DNA of 5,815 nt from Treponema sp. GTDB lineage: Bacteria > Spirochaetota > Spirochaetia > Treponematales > Breznakiellaceae. Of the stretch, positions 1 to 5,525 are shown one piece after another. A model generated the notes under the pieces. That model made no database searches and was not told the DNA's origin. It worked only from the letters and a program-made list of their open reading frames with translations. The first letter of the stretch is position 1, and the number at the start of each line of letters is the position of its first letter. Position numbers and translations under genes: made by a program. Location of the stretch: the NCBI GenBank assembly GCA_031280065.1, contig JAITHH010000166.1, positions 1-5,815 on the forward strand. The letters are read 5' to 3'.

Positions 1-284
1 ATAAGCGCGTCAGGCAGGAGGAGTTTTTTGGAACGGCGTATAGCAATAGCATATTCACGGGCGGCCCGGTCTATTTCCGCCCACTTGAAGCTGGACAAAA
101 GGGCCCGTCCTTCCGCTTCTTCCTCGATAGTCATGCCCGGCTTGGCAAGCGTCTCTATTTCCACCACCAGGTTGATGAATACATCGCACGGCCGCAGCGC
201 GCCTATAAAGGCAAAGAGGTCGAGCTTCTTGTTCATCGCGTCAATAAGGACATTGCTGTCCAGCATAAAGCGGGGTTTGTCCAT
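1..284 (-). CDS. PIN-domain ribonuclease toxin (VapC-like), C-terminus outside window
   Basis: The gene starts at ATG 284 and runs off the left edge, leaving 94 codons. The product begins MDKPRFMLDSNVLIDAMN, a typical PIN-domain opening with the metal-binding Asp at residue 9 and Asn11/Asp15 close by. An acidic residue follows near 42-44 (VVEIETL), and a KLLLPDAL stretch at 87-94 supplies the next conserved Asp (92). PIN proteins of about 130 residues are Mg2+-dependent ribonucleases, usually toxins of type II toxin-antitoxin pairs, so roughly the last third is missing here. The gene follows the upstream small gene with one base between its TGA and this ATG. An AGGG sequence lies six bases before the start, inside the end of that gene, so the two are translationally coupled. 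A toxin role is inferred from family and arrangement. The exact VapC subfamily and RNA target cannot be told. Confidence 0.85.
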   Translation of the reverse strand, partial: MDKPRFMLDSNVLIDAMNKKLDLFAFIGALRPCDVFINLVVEIETLAKPGMTIEEEAEGRALLSSFKWAEIDRAAREYAIAIRRSKKLLLPDAL

Positions 285-285
285 A

Positions 286-624
286 TCAATCCCTATGCCG
301 TTTTTCCAAATCAGGGTTCCAGGGGTCGCGGTGAGCCCATTCCTCGCGCATGGCGCGGATGTCCTCGATACAGTTCTCCCACGGATTATCCTTCCACGCG
401 CCCTGGGTACGGAGTATCCCGCGAAACATTTTCAATTCATCCTCGTTCGTCAGAGGATGCTGAAGCCGCCGTTCGATTTCGGCGTCAAGTTCAGCAAGCG
501 GGGCTGTATACCAGTATTTGCTGTCCTTAACCGCCTCGCCGCTGCCTGCCGCACGCTGCTCAGGCTGAAGCCTTCGCGCAGGTGGGAGAGCATGGGGGAT
601 TACGTGCGCTACGGCAGGCCGCAT
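286..624 (-). CDS. Small acidic protein, putative antitoxin of the PIN toxin, with a repeat-derived N-terminus
   Basis: This open frame ends one base before the PIN toxin start and is its likely antitoxin. I do not recognise a named family. From KDSKYWYTAPLAELDAEIE onward the protein reads as a normal charged, mainly helical small protein (about 80 residues), with Trp-rich motifs WKDNPWEN, MREEW and DPWNPD near the end. The part before it, rich in Pro, Arg and Ala, is encoded by a dispersed repeat (548-656) whose second copy lies at 5526-5634 in non-coding DNA. Only two upstream starts are in frame: ATG 624 (112 aa, chosen) and TTG 636 (116 aa). Neither has a well-spaced ribosome binding site; a GAGG lies only three bases before ATG 624. 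The codon before KDSKYW is GTT, so the ancestral start may have been there and been lost when the repeat arrived. Expression of this frame is therefore uncertain, although the coding part itself looks real. Confidence 0.6.
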   Translation of the reverse strand: MRPAVAHVIPHALPPARRLQPEQRAAGSGEAVKDSKYWYTAPLAELDAEIERRLQHPLTNEDELKMFRGILRTQGAWKDNPWENCIEDIRAMREEWAHRDPWNPDLEKRHRD

Positions 625-656
625 AGTCCTCGTCAACGCCCTGCGGGTACGGCTGC
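548..656 (+). repeat. Dispersed 109-bp repeat, copy A
   Basis: This segment aligns without gaps to the reverse complement of 5526-5634, with 90 of 109 bases identical by hand count. The best conserved blocks are GAGAGCATGGGGGATTACG and CTCAGGCT followed by AAGCCTTCGCGCA. The copy covers the first part of the putative antitoxin gene and reaches towards the lipoprotein gene. It contains a small inverted repeat (AGGCT and AGCCT). Nothing suggests a transposase or terminal inverted repeats, so it is a passive dispersed element of unknown kind. Confidence 0.8.
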
Positions 657-691
657 ATACCTTCCAACTGCTTCATGGCATAGCCGGGGGT

Positions 692-1501
692 TTACCTTAA
701 ATAATTACCCTCCACTACCGTTCTTGAGTCACTAAACATTACCTCGAATGTACCGCTGCCCGAACCGGAATTGGAATTTGGCTGTACCCTTACATAGTAC
801 ATAGTGCCGCTTGATAGGTATGGAGTAGTGTAACTCTTGTTGTTGCCGGATAAATTTACCCATTCTCCAAGCATATCGTTAGCGCTGTAGAGCCGTATAT
901 ACAAACCAGACAGCGTACCAAAATTGACGTGTATGTAATGGGTACCGCCGCTGGCTGGGGAAAATTTGAACCACTGCTCATCACTTGGCGAGGAAAGATT
1001 ACCATTGGCCCAATTATTGGGGGTAAGTATTGTGATTGCCGTGCCGGGAGCGTACGATGTGGTATTGAACGCTATCCGGTATGTGCCGGGGCGGGAACGC
1101 GCCTTTACGTTTACATAGACCATATCCCCTATGTCTACCGGAGAGTATAAGCCGAAGTACCATCTGATACTGCCAATACTGCCGCTGCTGTCATCAATGT
1201 TTAAGCCCGCTACAACCTTGTTTTCGTATTCGTCGTACATTTCTACATATACATCGGTCAGCGTACCGAAAGTGATATGTAAAAATTGCGGGTTCGCGGT
1301 TAGGCTGAATTTGAACCACTGCTCACCGTTTGATGATGCAATGCTGCTATTGGTCCAGGTGTTGGGAGTCAGCGTTTTTGCGCTCTCTAGTGATTTGCCG
1401 TCCTCCATCTTTATAGGCTCTATAGTACAGCCCGTCAGAGAAAAAACCGCCGACGCGAGAATGACGGCACAAACAAAAAAGAGCCCCTGTTTTGTTTTCA
1501 T
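692..1501 (-). CDS. Secreted lipoprotein with two similar beta-rich domains (PPC-like)
   Basis: The protein has 269 residues. A lipoprotein signal peptide is clear: MKTKQ, a hydrophobic core at residues 7-21, and the lipobox LTGC with Cys25 as the lipidation site. It should be exported and membrane-anchored. After a short linker there are two homologous units. The first, about 43-148, contains TLTPNTW, EQWFKF, LHITFGTL and YVEMYD. The second, about 158-256, contains ILTPNNW, DEQWFKF, IHVNFGTL and YIRLYS. The order of motifs and the aromatic beta-strand pattern resemble bacterial pre-peptidase C-terminal (PPC-type) domains, but no catalytic domain is present, so a surface or binding role is likely. 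The specific function is unknown. I chose ATG 1501 over the upstream in-frame start at 1576 because it gives the signal peptide at the N-terminus and has AAGGAA about six bases before it. Its G+C content is clearly lower than that of the operon upstream. Confidence 0.85.
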   Translation of the reverse strand: MKTKQGLFFVCAVILASAVFSLTGCTIEPIKMEDGKSLESAKTLTPNTWTNSSIASSNGEQWFKFSLTANPQFLHITFGTLTDVYVEMYDEYENKVVAGLNIDDSSGSIGSIRWYFGLYSPVDIGDMVYVNVKARSRPGTYRIAFNTTSYAPGTAITILTPNNWANGNLSSPSDEQWFKFSPASGGTHYIHVNFGTLSGLYIRLYSANDMLGEWVNLSGNNKSYTTPYLSSGTMYYVRVQPNSNSGSGSGTFEVMFSDSRTVVEGNYLR

Positions 1502-1533
1502 AGTTTGTTCCTTGATAAGCCAACGGTAAAATA

Positions 1534-1551
1534 CCCGCCCGCAAGGGCAGG
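1534..1551 (-). promoter_or_regulatory. 5'-UTR hairpin of the lipoprotein gene
   Basis: Read on the minus strand, CCTGCCC, a TTGC loop and GGGCGGG form a 7-bp stem with one T-G wobble. It lies between the proposed promoter and the ribosome binding site, about 33 bases before the ATG. It could stabilise the transcript or affect translation. No T-run follows, so it is not a normal terminator. Confidence 0.45.
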
Positions 1552-1578
1552 AGTGAGTCGAAATGACCCATGGCATAT

Positions 1579-1607
1579 ATTATGACATAAAGGGCAACCA
1601 GGTGGAA
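1579..1607 (-). promoter_or_regulatory. Possible sigma-70 promoter of the lipoprotein gene
   Basis: On the minus strand a -10-like CATAAT (1579-1584, five of six to consensus) is preceded, with a 17-base spacer, by TTCCAC (1602-1607), a weak -35 match. The surrounding sequence is A/T-rich (ATATATTATGACATAAAG on the plus strand). A transcript would start about 70 bases before the ATG and include the 1534-1551 hairpin. The -35 is weak, so this is tentative. Confidence 0.35.
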
Positions 1608-1632
1608 GCGTATGGCAGACAGAGAACCCCAT

Positions 1633-1776
1633 CCTTATTAGAAGTGATTCCGCTTCCTTGTTGGACGCGGTTTCACTTCCTTGTTAGACGGAATTCTCCG
1701 TCCTTGTTGAACGGAGAACTTCACCCTTGTTCAACGGGATTCCCCGTCCTTATTAGAAGTGGTTCCGCTTCCTTGG
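1633..1776. repeat. Six tandem 23-bp repeats with hairpin arms
   Basis: Units start at 1633, 1656, 1679, 1702, 1725 and 1748, with a partial seventh head at 1771. Every unit is exactly 23 bp. On the plus strand each opens with CCTTRTT, followed by two or three variable bases, a left arm, a short middle often ATTC or GTTC, and a right arm. In four units the arms pair within the unit: ACGGA with TCCGT (unit 3), ACGGG with CCCGT (unit 5), and AAGTG with CGCTT using a T-G wobble (units 1 and 6). Units 2 and 4 have arms that do not match internally. Because 23 is not a multiple of three, and no long frame continues through it, the array is non-coding. It lies between the operon end and the lipoprotein promoter. 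Confidence 0.9.
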
Positions 1777-1791
1777 AGTCATAGATGAACC

Positions 1792-1810
1792 ACCGGGCGG
1801 AAGCGCCGGT
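1792..1810 (-). terminator. Hairpin just after the oxidoreductase operon
   Basis: On the minus strand ACCGGCG, loop CTTC and CGCCCGGT form a stem of about seven pairs with one bulged C, beginning five bases after the stop codon of the DUF1667-type gene. No T-tract follows, so it is either a weak or factor-dependent terminator or a 3'-end stabiliser. The tandem hairpin array beyond it may contribute. Confidence 0.35.
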
Positions 1811-1815
1811 ACTGC

Positions 1816-2220
1816 CTAGCCCAGCGTCCGGACGGCAACCACGTCTATGCCCGTCCCCTGCCACCCGGTAATCAGCGCGTCGCCGCTCTTGACCGGCAGG
1901 CTCACGCGGAGCGCGTAAATGTCCGCCAGCAGCGCGGGAATCCGCTCCTTGGGACAGGGCGCGGAGGTCTTCACCGGAACCCGGCGGCATTCGGGGAAAC
2001 GGCGCGGCGCATCCTCCCCCCCCTCGCCCTGCCCGGCAATCGCGCAGGTGGCGGTTACCACCCGCTTGGGCGAGCGGACTTCTTCCAGGGCATAGGCCGC
2101 GCCCCGGGGACAGCGGTTCCCCGTAACCTCAAGAGACTCGCCGGCGGCGGAGTCAGCGTGAGCAGGCTCGACCGTAAGCTGACAGCCCACGGGACAGACA
2201 ATACAGGTAAGGGACGGCAT
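1816..2220 (-). CDS. DUF1667-type small cysteine-cluster protein, oxidoreductase partner
   Basis: This 134-residue protein is the last gene of the operon. The N-terminus MPSLTCIVCPVGCQL has cysteines 6, 9 and 13 in a CxxCxxxC pattern, and a fourth, Cys37, in GNRCPRGAAYALEE. This arrangement is typical of the DUF1667 family, which is regularly encoded beside GlpA-like and FAD/NAD oxidoreductases. The four cysteines could hold an iron-sulfur cluster or a zinc ion. The C-terminal part (about 82-132) has the family-like run VPVKTSAPCPKERIPALL and ends with a G-T-G-I-D-V-V-A strand. It is probably a small electron-transfer or assembly subunit, with no catalytic motif visible. Its ATG lies nine bases after the upstream stop. 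The sequence TAGGAG, which overlaps that stop, provides a well-placed ribosome binding site, so coupling is likely. The 60-80 linker (GEGGED) is variable and hydrophilic. Confidence 0.85.
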   Translation of the reverse strand: MPSLTCIVCPVGCQLTVEPAHADSAAGESLEVTGNRCPRGAAYALEEVRSPKRVVTATCAIAGQGEGGEDAPRRFPECRRVPVKTSAPCPKERIPALLADIYALRVSLPVKSGDALITGWQGTGIDVVAVRTLG

Positions 2221-2229
2221 CGCGCACTC

Positions 2230-3495
2230 CTATAGAAGAGAAAATTCCAGAACCGAATCCGGGCCGGGCGCGGCCTGGCTCACACCGTCCGCTTCAAAGT
2301 CCTTGGGCCCCAGAGAGAGGCTTATCATCTCCGAAGGCTGAACGTGATTCATCTTGACCCGGCGGATCACCCGGTTATCCAGGCGCAGTTCCAGAACCGC
2401 GCCGTTCTTCACGATCAGGGAGCGCAGGTACACCTGGTTCTCCCGCCGCGGACTGAGCTTGCCGGGATTCACGTAGCGCACGTTGGAGCCCGCCTTGACC
2501 CGTATCTGCGCCTCCGCGCCCGCGCCCCGCAGCCATTCCGCGGCATAGCGCCCTGCCCGGCGGCTCTCCTCCACTACCCAGTCGGCCAGGTCGTGGACGT
2601 GAAGCACATTGCCGCAGGCGAAAATTCCGTCCTGGCTGGTCATCAGGCTCGCGTCCACGAGGGGCCCGCCGGTGGTCCCGTTGAGTTCCACCCCCGCGTC
2701 CTTGGAAAGCTCGTTCTCCGGCACGAGCCCCACCGAGAGGAGTACCGTGTCGCAGCCGATGCGGAAGCGCTTGTCCGGGACGAGCGCCCCGTTTTCCATG
2801 GGCGTAACCTCCACCCCCTCAACGCGGTCGTTGCCGAAGATGTTCGTGGTGTGGGACGAGAGGTACAGGGGGATGCTGAAGTCCCGCAGGCACTGGACGA
2901 TGTTCCTCGTGAGGCCCGCAGGGTAGGGCATGATTTCCACCACGGCCTTGACCGCGCAGCCTACCCAGCTCATCCGCCGGGCCATGATCAGGCCGATGTC
3001 CCCGGAGCCGATGATCACGATTTCCTTGCCGGGGATATAGCCTTCGATGTTCACCAGCCGCTGGGCAAGACCGGCGGTGTAGACCCCCGCGGGCCGGGAG
3101 CCGGGGATGCGCACGTTCCCCCGGTTCCGCTCCCGGCAGCCCATGGCCAGCACCACCGCCCGTGCGCTGATCCGCAGGGCACCCTGGGGGGACACGCAGA
3201 AGAGTTCTTTGCGCTCCCCCTGGCTTATGGACCTGACCGTGGCGTTGAGGTACACGGCGGTTTGGGAAGCGGCTATCCGCTCGATCAGGCGTCCGGCGAA
3301 TTCCGGGCCGGTGAGTTCTTCGCTGAATTCATGGAGGCCGAAGCCGTTATGGATGCACTGCATGAGGATGCCTCCCAGGTGATCCTCCCGGTCGATGAGG
3401 GCGGTGGAGAAGCCCGCGGCGTCCAGTTCGAGGGCGGCTGCCATGCCCGCCGCGCCCGCGCCGATTACGGCGGCGTCATATCGTAGGTCTTTCAT
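2230..3495 (-). CDS. FAD/NAD-dependent oxidoreductase, second subunit of the GlpA-like complex
   Basis: This 421-residue flavoprotein has a two-dinucleotide-binding-domain fold. GAGAAG at 12-17, after strand DAAVI, binds FAD, and Asp35 (ALIDRE) ends the second strand. GGILMQCIHNGFGL at 41-54 is a conserved block of this family. AMGCRER at 117-123 is an ATG-like motif, GSGDIG at 163-168 is the second Rossmann motif, expected to bind NAD(P), and GIFACGN at 290-296 contacts FAD near the C-terminus. There is no CxxC redox pair, so it is not a thioredoxin reductase. The C-terminal 90 residues form an extra beta-rich region. Its length is close to E. coli GlpB (419), though GlpB itself differs. It lies between the GlpA-like gene and the DUF1667-type gene and probably passes electrons from the former to NAD or another acceptor. 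AGGAG lies 11 bases before ATG 3495, a slightly long spacing. Confidence 0.88.
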   Translation of the reverse strand: MKDLRYDAAVIGAGAAGMAAALELDAAGFSTALIDREDHLGGILMQCIHNGFGLHEFSEELTGPEFAGRLIERIAASQTAVYLNATVRSISQGERKELFCVSPQGALRISARAVVLAMGCRERNRGNVRIPGSRPAGVYTAGLAQRLVNIEGYIPGKEIVIIGSGDIGLIMARRMSWVGCAVKAVVEIMPYPAGLTRNIVQCLRDFSIPLYLSSHTTNIFGNDRVEGVEVTPMENGALVPDKRFRIGCDTVLLSVGLVPENELSKDAGVELNGTTGGPLVDASLMTSQDGIFACGNVLHVHDLADWVVEESRRAGRYAAEWLRGAGAEAQIRVKAGSNVRYVNPGKLSPRRENQVYLRSLIVKNGAVLELRLDNRVIRRVKMNHVQPSEMISLSLGPKDFEADGVSQAAPGPDSVLEFSLL

Positions 3496-3513
3496 ATATA
3501 ATTTTGCTCCTAT

Positions 3514-3570
3514 GCGGGGGCGCCGCCCCCGGACCCCCCTCTGGCCAGGCGCGTTGTTTGGAATAGGCGC
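3514..3570 (+). repeat. G+C-rich hairpin repeat inside the operon, copy C
   Basis: This element fills most of the 84-bp gap between the GlpA-like gene and the second oxidoreductase gene. It starts with GCGGGGG, has a stem of CGGGGG (3515-3520) and CCCCCG (3526-3531) around CGCCG, and then contains CTGGCCAGGCGCGTTGTT (3541-3558). That 18-base core is identical in the reverse complement of 5663-5680, and the match continues to 3570 with 27 of 30 bases equal. It has no T-run, so it may act as a processing or stability element that sets the ratio of the two subunits rather than as a terminator. Confidence 0.75.
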
Positions 3571-3579
3571 GGCCCCCCG

Positions 3580-5061
3580 CTATCTTAATTCTTCCTTTAT
3601 AACGAAGCTCGTCCCGCCATGTTTGGTTACTTCATTCCAGGACAGCCCCGCCTCGCGCATGATAATCTTGATGATCTTGTACGTGCAAAACCCGCCCTGA
3701 CAGCGGCCCATCTGAGCCCGCGTAAAGTACTTCACCCCATCCAGCGTATCATGCCCCAACCGCACCGCCTGCACAATCTCCGCCTCGCTCACATTCTCGC
3801 AGCGGCACACCACATTTCCCCACGCCGGGTCAGCGGCAATCAACTGGTCCAAATCAAAGGGAGAAAGCTCCCTGGAACGGGGCCGGTCCTCTACAAACGG
3901 GTCCCAGCCAGGCTTCTCCGTCAAATCCAACCCCATATTTTTCAGAATGTCCTTGACGTACTCCCCAATCGCCGGAGACGCGGTAAGACCCGGCGACTGA
4001 ATCCCCGCAGCCTGCACCAGCGCCGGTGCCCGCTTGGAAGCGGCAATATAAAAATCTTCCTCCAGGAACGGACGCAGCCCCGCAAAACTTGTGATCACAT
4101 CGCCCCGGCTCAACGCGGGAATCATCTTCTTCCCTGAGTCGAGTATCTGCTCCAGCCGTTCCGCGGTGGTGGCGTAATCCTCCTTGCTCTCCGCCGGGTC
4201 CGCCGTGGGCCCCACCAGCACCGTGCCCTCCACGGTAGGAATCACCAGCATTCCCTTGGACACCGCCGTGGGCACCGGGAACACCACCCGGTCAGGCCGG
4301 GCGCGGGTCAGCCGGTCCATGAGAAAATACTCGCCCTTCCTCGCGCTGATGGTGAATTCCTCCCCGCCGAAGCCCCGTGACACCTCATCGGCAAAGAGCC
4401 CCGCCGCGTTGACCGCATAGCGGGCCCGTATCTCCCTGCCATCTGCGGCGCGTATCGTCCACACGCCGTCCCCCCCGCTGCGGCGGGCGGAATTCACCTG
4501 AAAGCCGGTGTACAGATGGACGCCGTTCTTCATGGCCGATTCCACCAGGGCGAAGACAAAGCGGTAGGGTTCCACCATGCCGCCCCCGGGCGCGTAGAGT
4601 CCGCCCACCGTGTCGCCGGAGAGTTTCGGTTCCAAGTCAAGGAGCCGCTCCCGCGAACACAGCTCGATACCGATGACGCCGTTCTCCACCCCCTGCATAT
4701 AGAGGTACTCCACAGCCTTCATCTCGTCCTCGTGCAGGGCCGCCACGATGATGCCGCAGCGCTTAAAGGGGAAGTCCAGCTCCCGCCGCAGTTGGTCAAA
4801 CATAAGGTTCCCCTGGATTTCCAGCCGGGCTTTGAGGTACTTCTTGTTATGGTGAAATCCCCCGTGGATGATTCCCGAATTGGCCTTGGAAGTGCCGAAT
4901 GAAACGTCTGCGGCCTTTTCCAGAATGGCAACCCGGATACGGTACATGGACAGCCGCCGGGCAATATTGGCCCCGGACACGCCGCACCCGATGACCGCGA
5001 CATCGTAATCTCCTCCGCTGCCGGGCGGGGGATTACGGTTGGGAACTGTATACGCGCTCAT
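3580..5061 (-). CDS. GlpA-like FAD-dependent oxidoreductase with C-terminal [2Fe-2S] BFD-like domain
   Basis: This 493-residue protein is the first gene of the operon. A DAO/GlpA-type flavoprotein domain covers about 19-375. GCGVSG at 25-30 binds the FAD ADP moiety, and TSKANSGIIHGGFHH at 57-71 is the typical loop near the flavin. RKGEYFLMDR at 241-250, VGPTAD at 283-288, FAGLRPF at 326-332 and GIQSPGLTASPAIGE at 353-367 are further family motifs. The C-terminal domain has CRCEN (Cys419, Cys421) and CQGGFC (Cys454, Cys459), the CxC plus CxxxxC set of BFD-like [2Fe-2S] domains. E. coli GlpA, the anaerobic glycerol-3-phosphate dehydrogenase large subunit (542 aa), has a similar layout, so oxidation of glycerol 3-phosphate is a fair guess; another hydroxy or amino acid is possible. 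The first 17 residues (Pro/Gly-rich) precede the normal family start, and ATG 5061 has no Shine-Dalgarno sequence. Confidence 0.88.
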   Translation of the reverse strand: MSAYTVPNRNPPPGSGGDYDVAVIGCGVSGANIARRLSMYRIRVAILEKAADVSFGTSKANSGIIHGGFHHNKKYLKARLEIQGNLMFDQLRRELDFPFKRCGIIVAALHEDEMKAVEYLYMQGVENGVIGIELCSRERLLDLEPKLSGDTVGGLYAPGGGMVEPYRFVFALVESAMKNGVHLYTGFQVNSARRSGGDGVWTIRAADGREIRARYAVNAAGLFADEVSRGFGGEEFTISARKGEYFLMDRLTRARPDRVVFPVPTAVSKGMLVIPTVEGTVLVGPTADPAESKEDYATTAERLEQILDSGKKMIPALSRGDVITSFAGLRPFLEEDFYIAASKRAPALVQAAGIQSPGLTASPAIGEYVKDILKNMGLDLTEKPGWDPFVEDRPRSRELSPFDLDQLIAADPAWGNVVCRCENVSEAEIVQAVRLGHDTLDGVKYFTRAQMGRCQGGFCTYKIIKIIMREAGLSWNEVTKHGGTSFVIKEELR

Positions 5062-5069
5062 GGTTATTT

Positions 5070-5097
5070 ATTATACGCGAAATATGAGACGTAACAA
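5070..5097 (-). promoter_or_regulatory. Promoter of the oxidoreductase operon
   Basis: On the minus strand a perfect TATAAT (5070-5075) is preceded by TTGTTA (5092-5097, four of six to TTGACA) with a 16-base spacer. The -10 ends eight bases before the ATG, so transcription should start within a couple of bases of the start codon. This would give an almost or fully leaderless mRNA, which fits the absence of a ribosome binding site. Confidence 0.55.
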
Positions 5098-5101
5098 GGC
5101 C

Positions 5102-5365
5102 GCGTTTGAGTAAAGCGTGGTGCGGGGTGAGTAAAACGGCAATCAGGGGTTGGGAAAACCGGAGCCGCTCAGATACCGCCGCCAGGGGTATTGGAGCCGC
5201 CGGATCGACAGCGCAAACCGGCTCGTCTACCGGATCACGGAGACGCATATCGAGATTGTCCAGTGCCGGGCCCATTACGGCGATTAGTTTCTTTATAGTA
5301 AATGGCAGGCGGTAAATGGTAAGAGCCTGTTCTACCCGCTTATTCGCCTGCTTCCATGAGGGCAA
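5102..5365 (-). other. Unrecognised open stretch upstream of the operon, possible gene remnant
   Basis: A frame that starts at TTG 5365 stays open for 110 codons on the minus strand, but it runs through the operon promoter and past the start codon at 5061. The middle part reads LPFTIKKLIAVMGPALDNLD, then DPVDEPVCAVDPAAPIPLA and ERLRFSQPLIAVLLTP. There is no usable ribosome binding site and no domain I can name. The stretch contains a short imperfect tandem duplication of GTAAATGG-type 14-mers (5298-5325, 11 of 14 identical). It may be a decayed gene, a conserved non-coding element or chance. I would not annotate it as a working gene. Confidence 0.25.
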
Positions 5366-5497
5366 CGCTGATTAAAACAAACCGAACCACGGAAGGTACG
5401 CAGAAAGGAAGTCCTTTTCCGTGCGGTTTCCGCGTTTTCCGTGGTTTTAATCCGTGAAATTCCGTGGCCCCTTTTGATAACGCCGGATAAATCAGCG
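5366..5497. repeat. Imperfect palindromic element with repeated TTCCGTG words
   Basis: The outer ends are CGCTGATT (5366-5373) and its complement AATCAGCG (5490-5497). Inside, ATTAAAAC (5371-5378) pairs with GTTTTAAT (5444-5451). CCACGGAA (5387-5394) pairs with either TTCCGTGG at 5437-5444 or the one at 5460-5467. AAAGGA and TCCTTT (5404-5417) form a central hairpin. The segment is short, non-coding and palindromic, as in miniature mobile or intergenic hairpin elements. No target-site duplication could be fixed. Confidence 0.6.
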
Positions 5498-5525
5498 CTT
5501 TCCTAGCCGGAGCAGGGCGCGCCAA

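Noticed and set aside
560..676. 38-codon minus-strand ORF between the lipoprotein and antitoxin genes (ATG 676 to TGA)
   Set aside because: Most of it is the dispersed repeat, copy B has no matching start codon, and there is no ribosome binding site. The shared TGA is noted under the repeat finding.
28..735. 235-codon plus-strand open frame over the toxin-antitoxin region
   Set aside because: It is antisense to the PIN toxin and antitoxin, starts at TTG, crosses the repeat and has no recognisable domain.
1502..1576. Upstream start (1576) for the lipoprotein gene
   Set aside because: It would place 25 polar residues before the signal peptide and run through the 5'-UTR hairpin. ATG 1501 has a proper ribosome binding site.
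1633..1776. CRISPR array
   Set aside because: The 23-bp units are contiguous, with no unique spacers of constant length between identical repeats, and no cas genes are present.
2344..3486. 380-codon plus-strand open frame
   Set aside because: It lies wholly antisense to the FAD/NAD oxidoreductase. It is rich in His, Pro, Arg and Ala, as expected from a G+C-rich shadow frame.
4719..5003. 94-codon minus-strand frame preceded by GGAGGA
   Set aside because: It is the +1 frame inside the GlpA-like gene. The Shine-Dalgarno-like GGAGGA is well spaced from its ATG, but the product is Ser/Pro-rich with no domain, while the main frame has clear conserved motifs.
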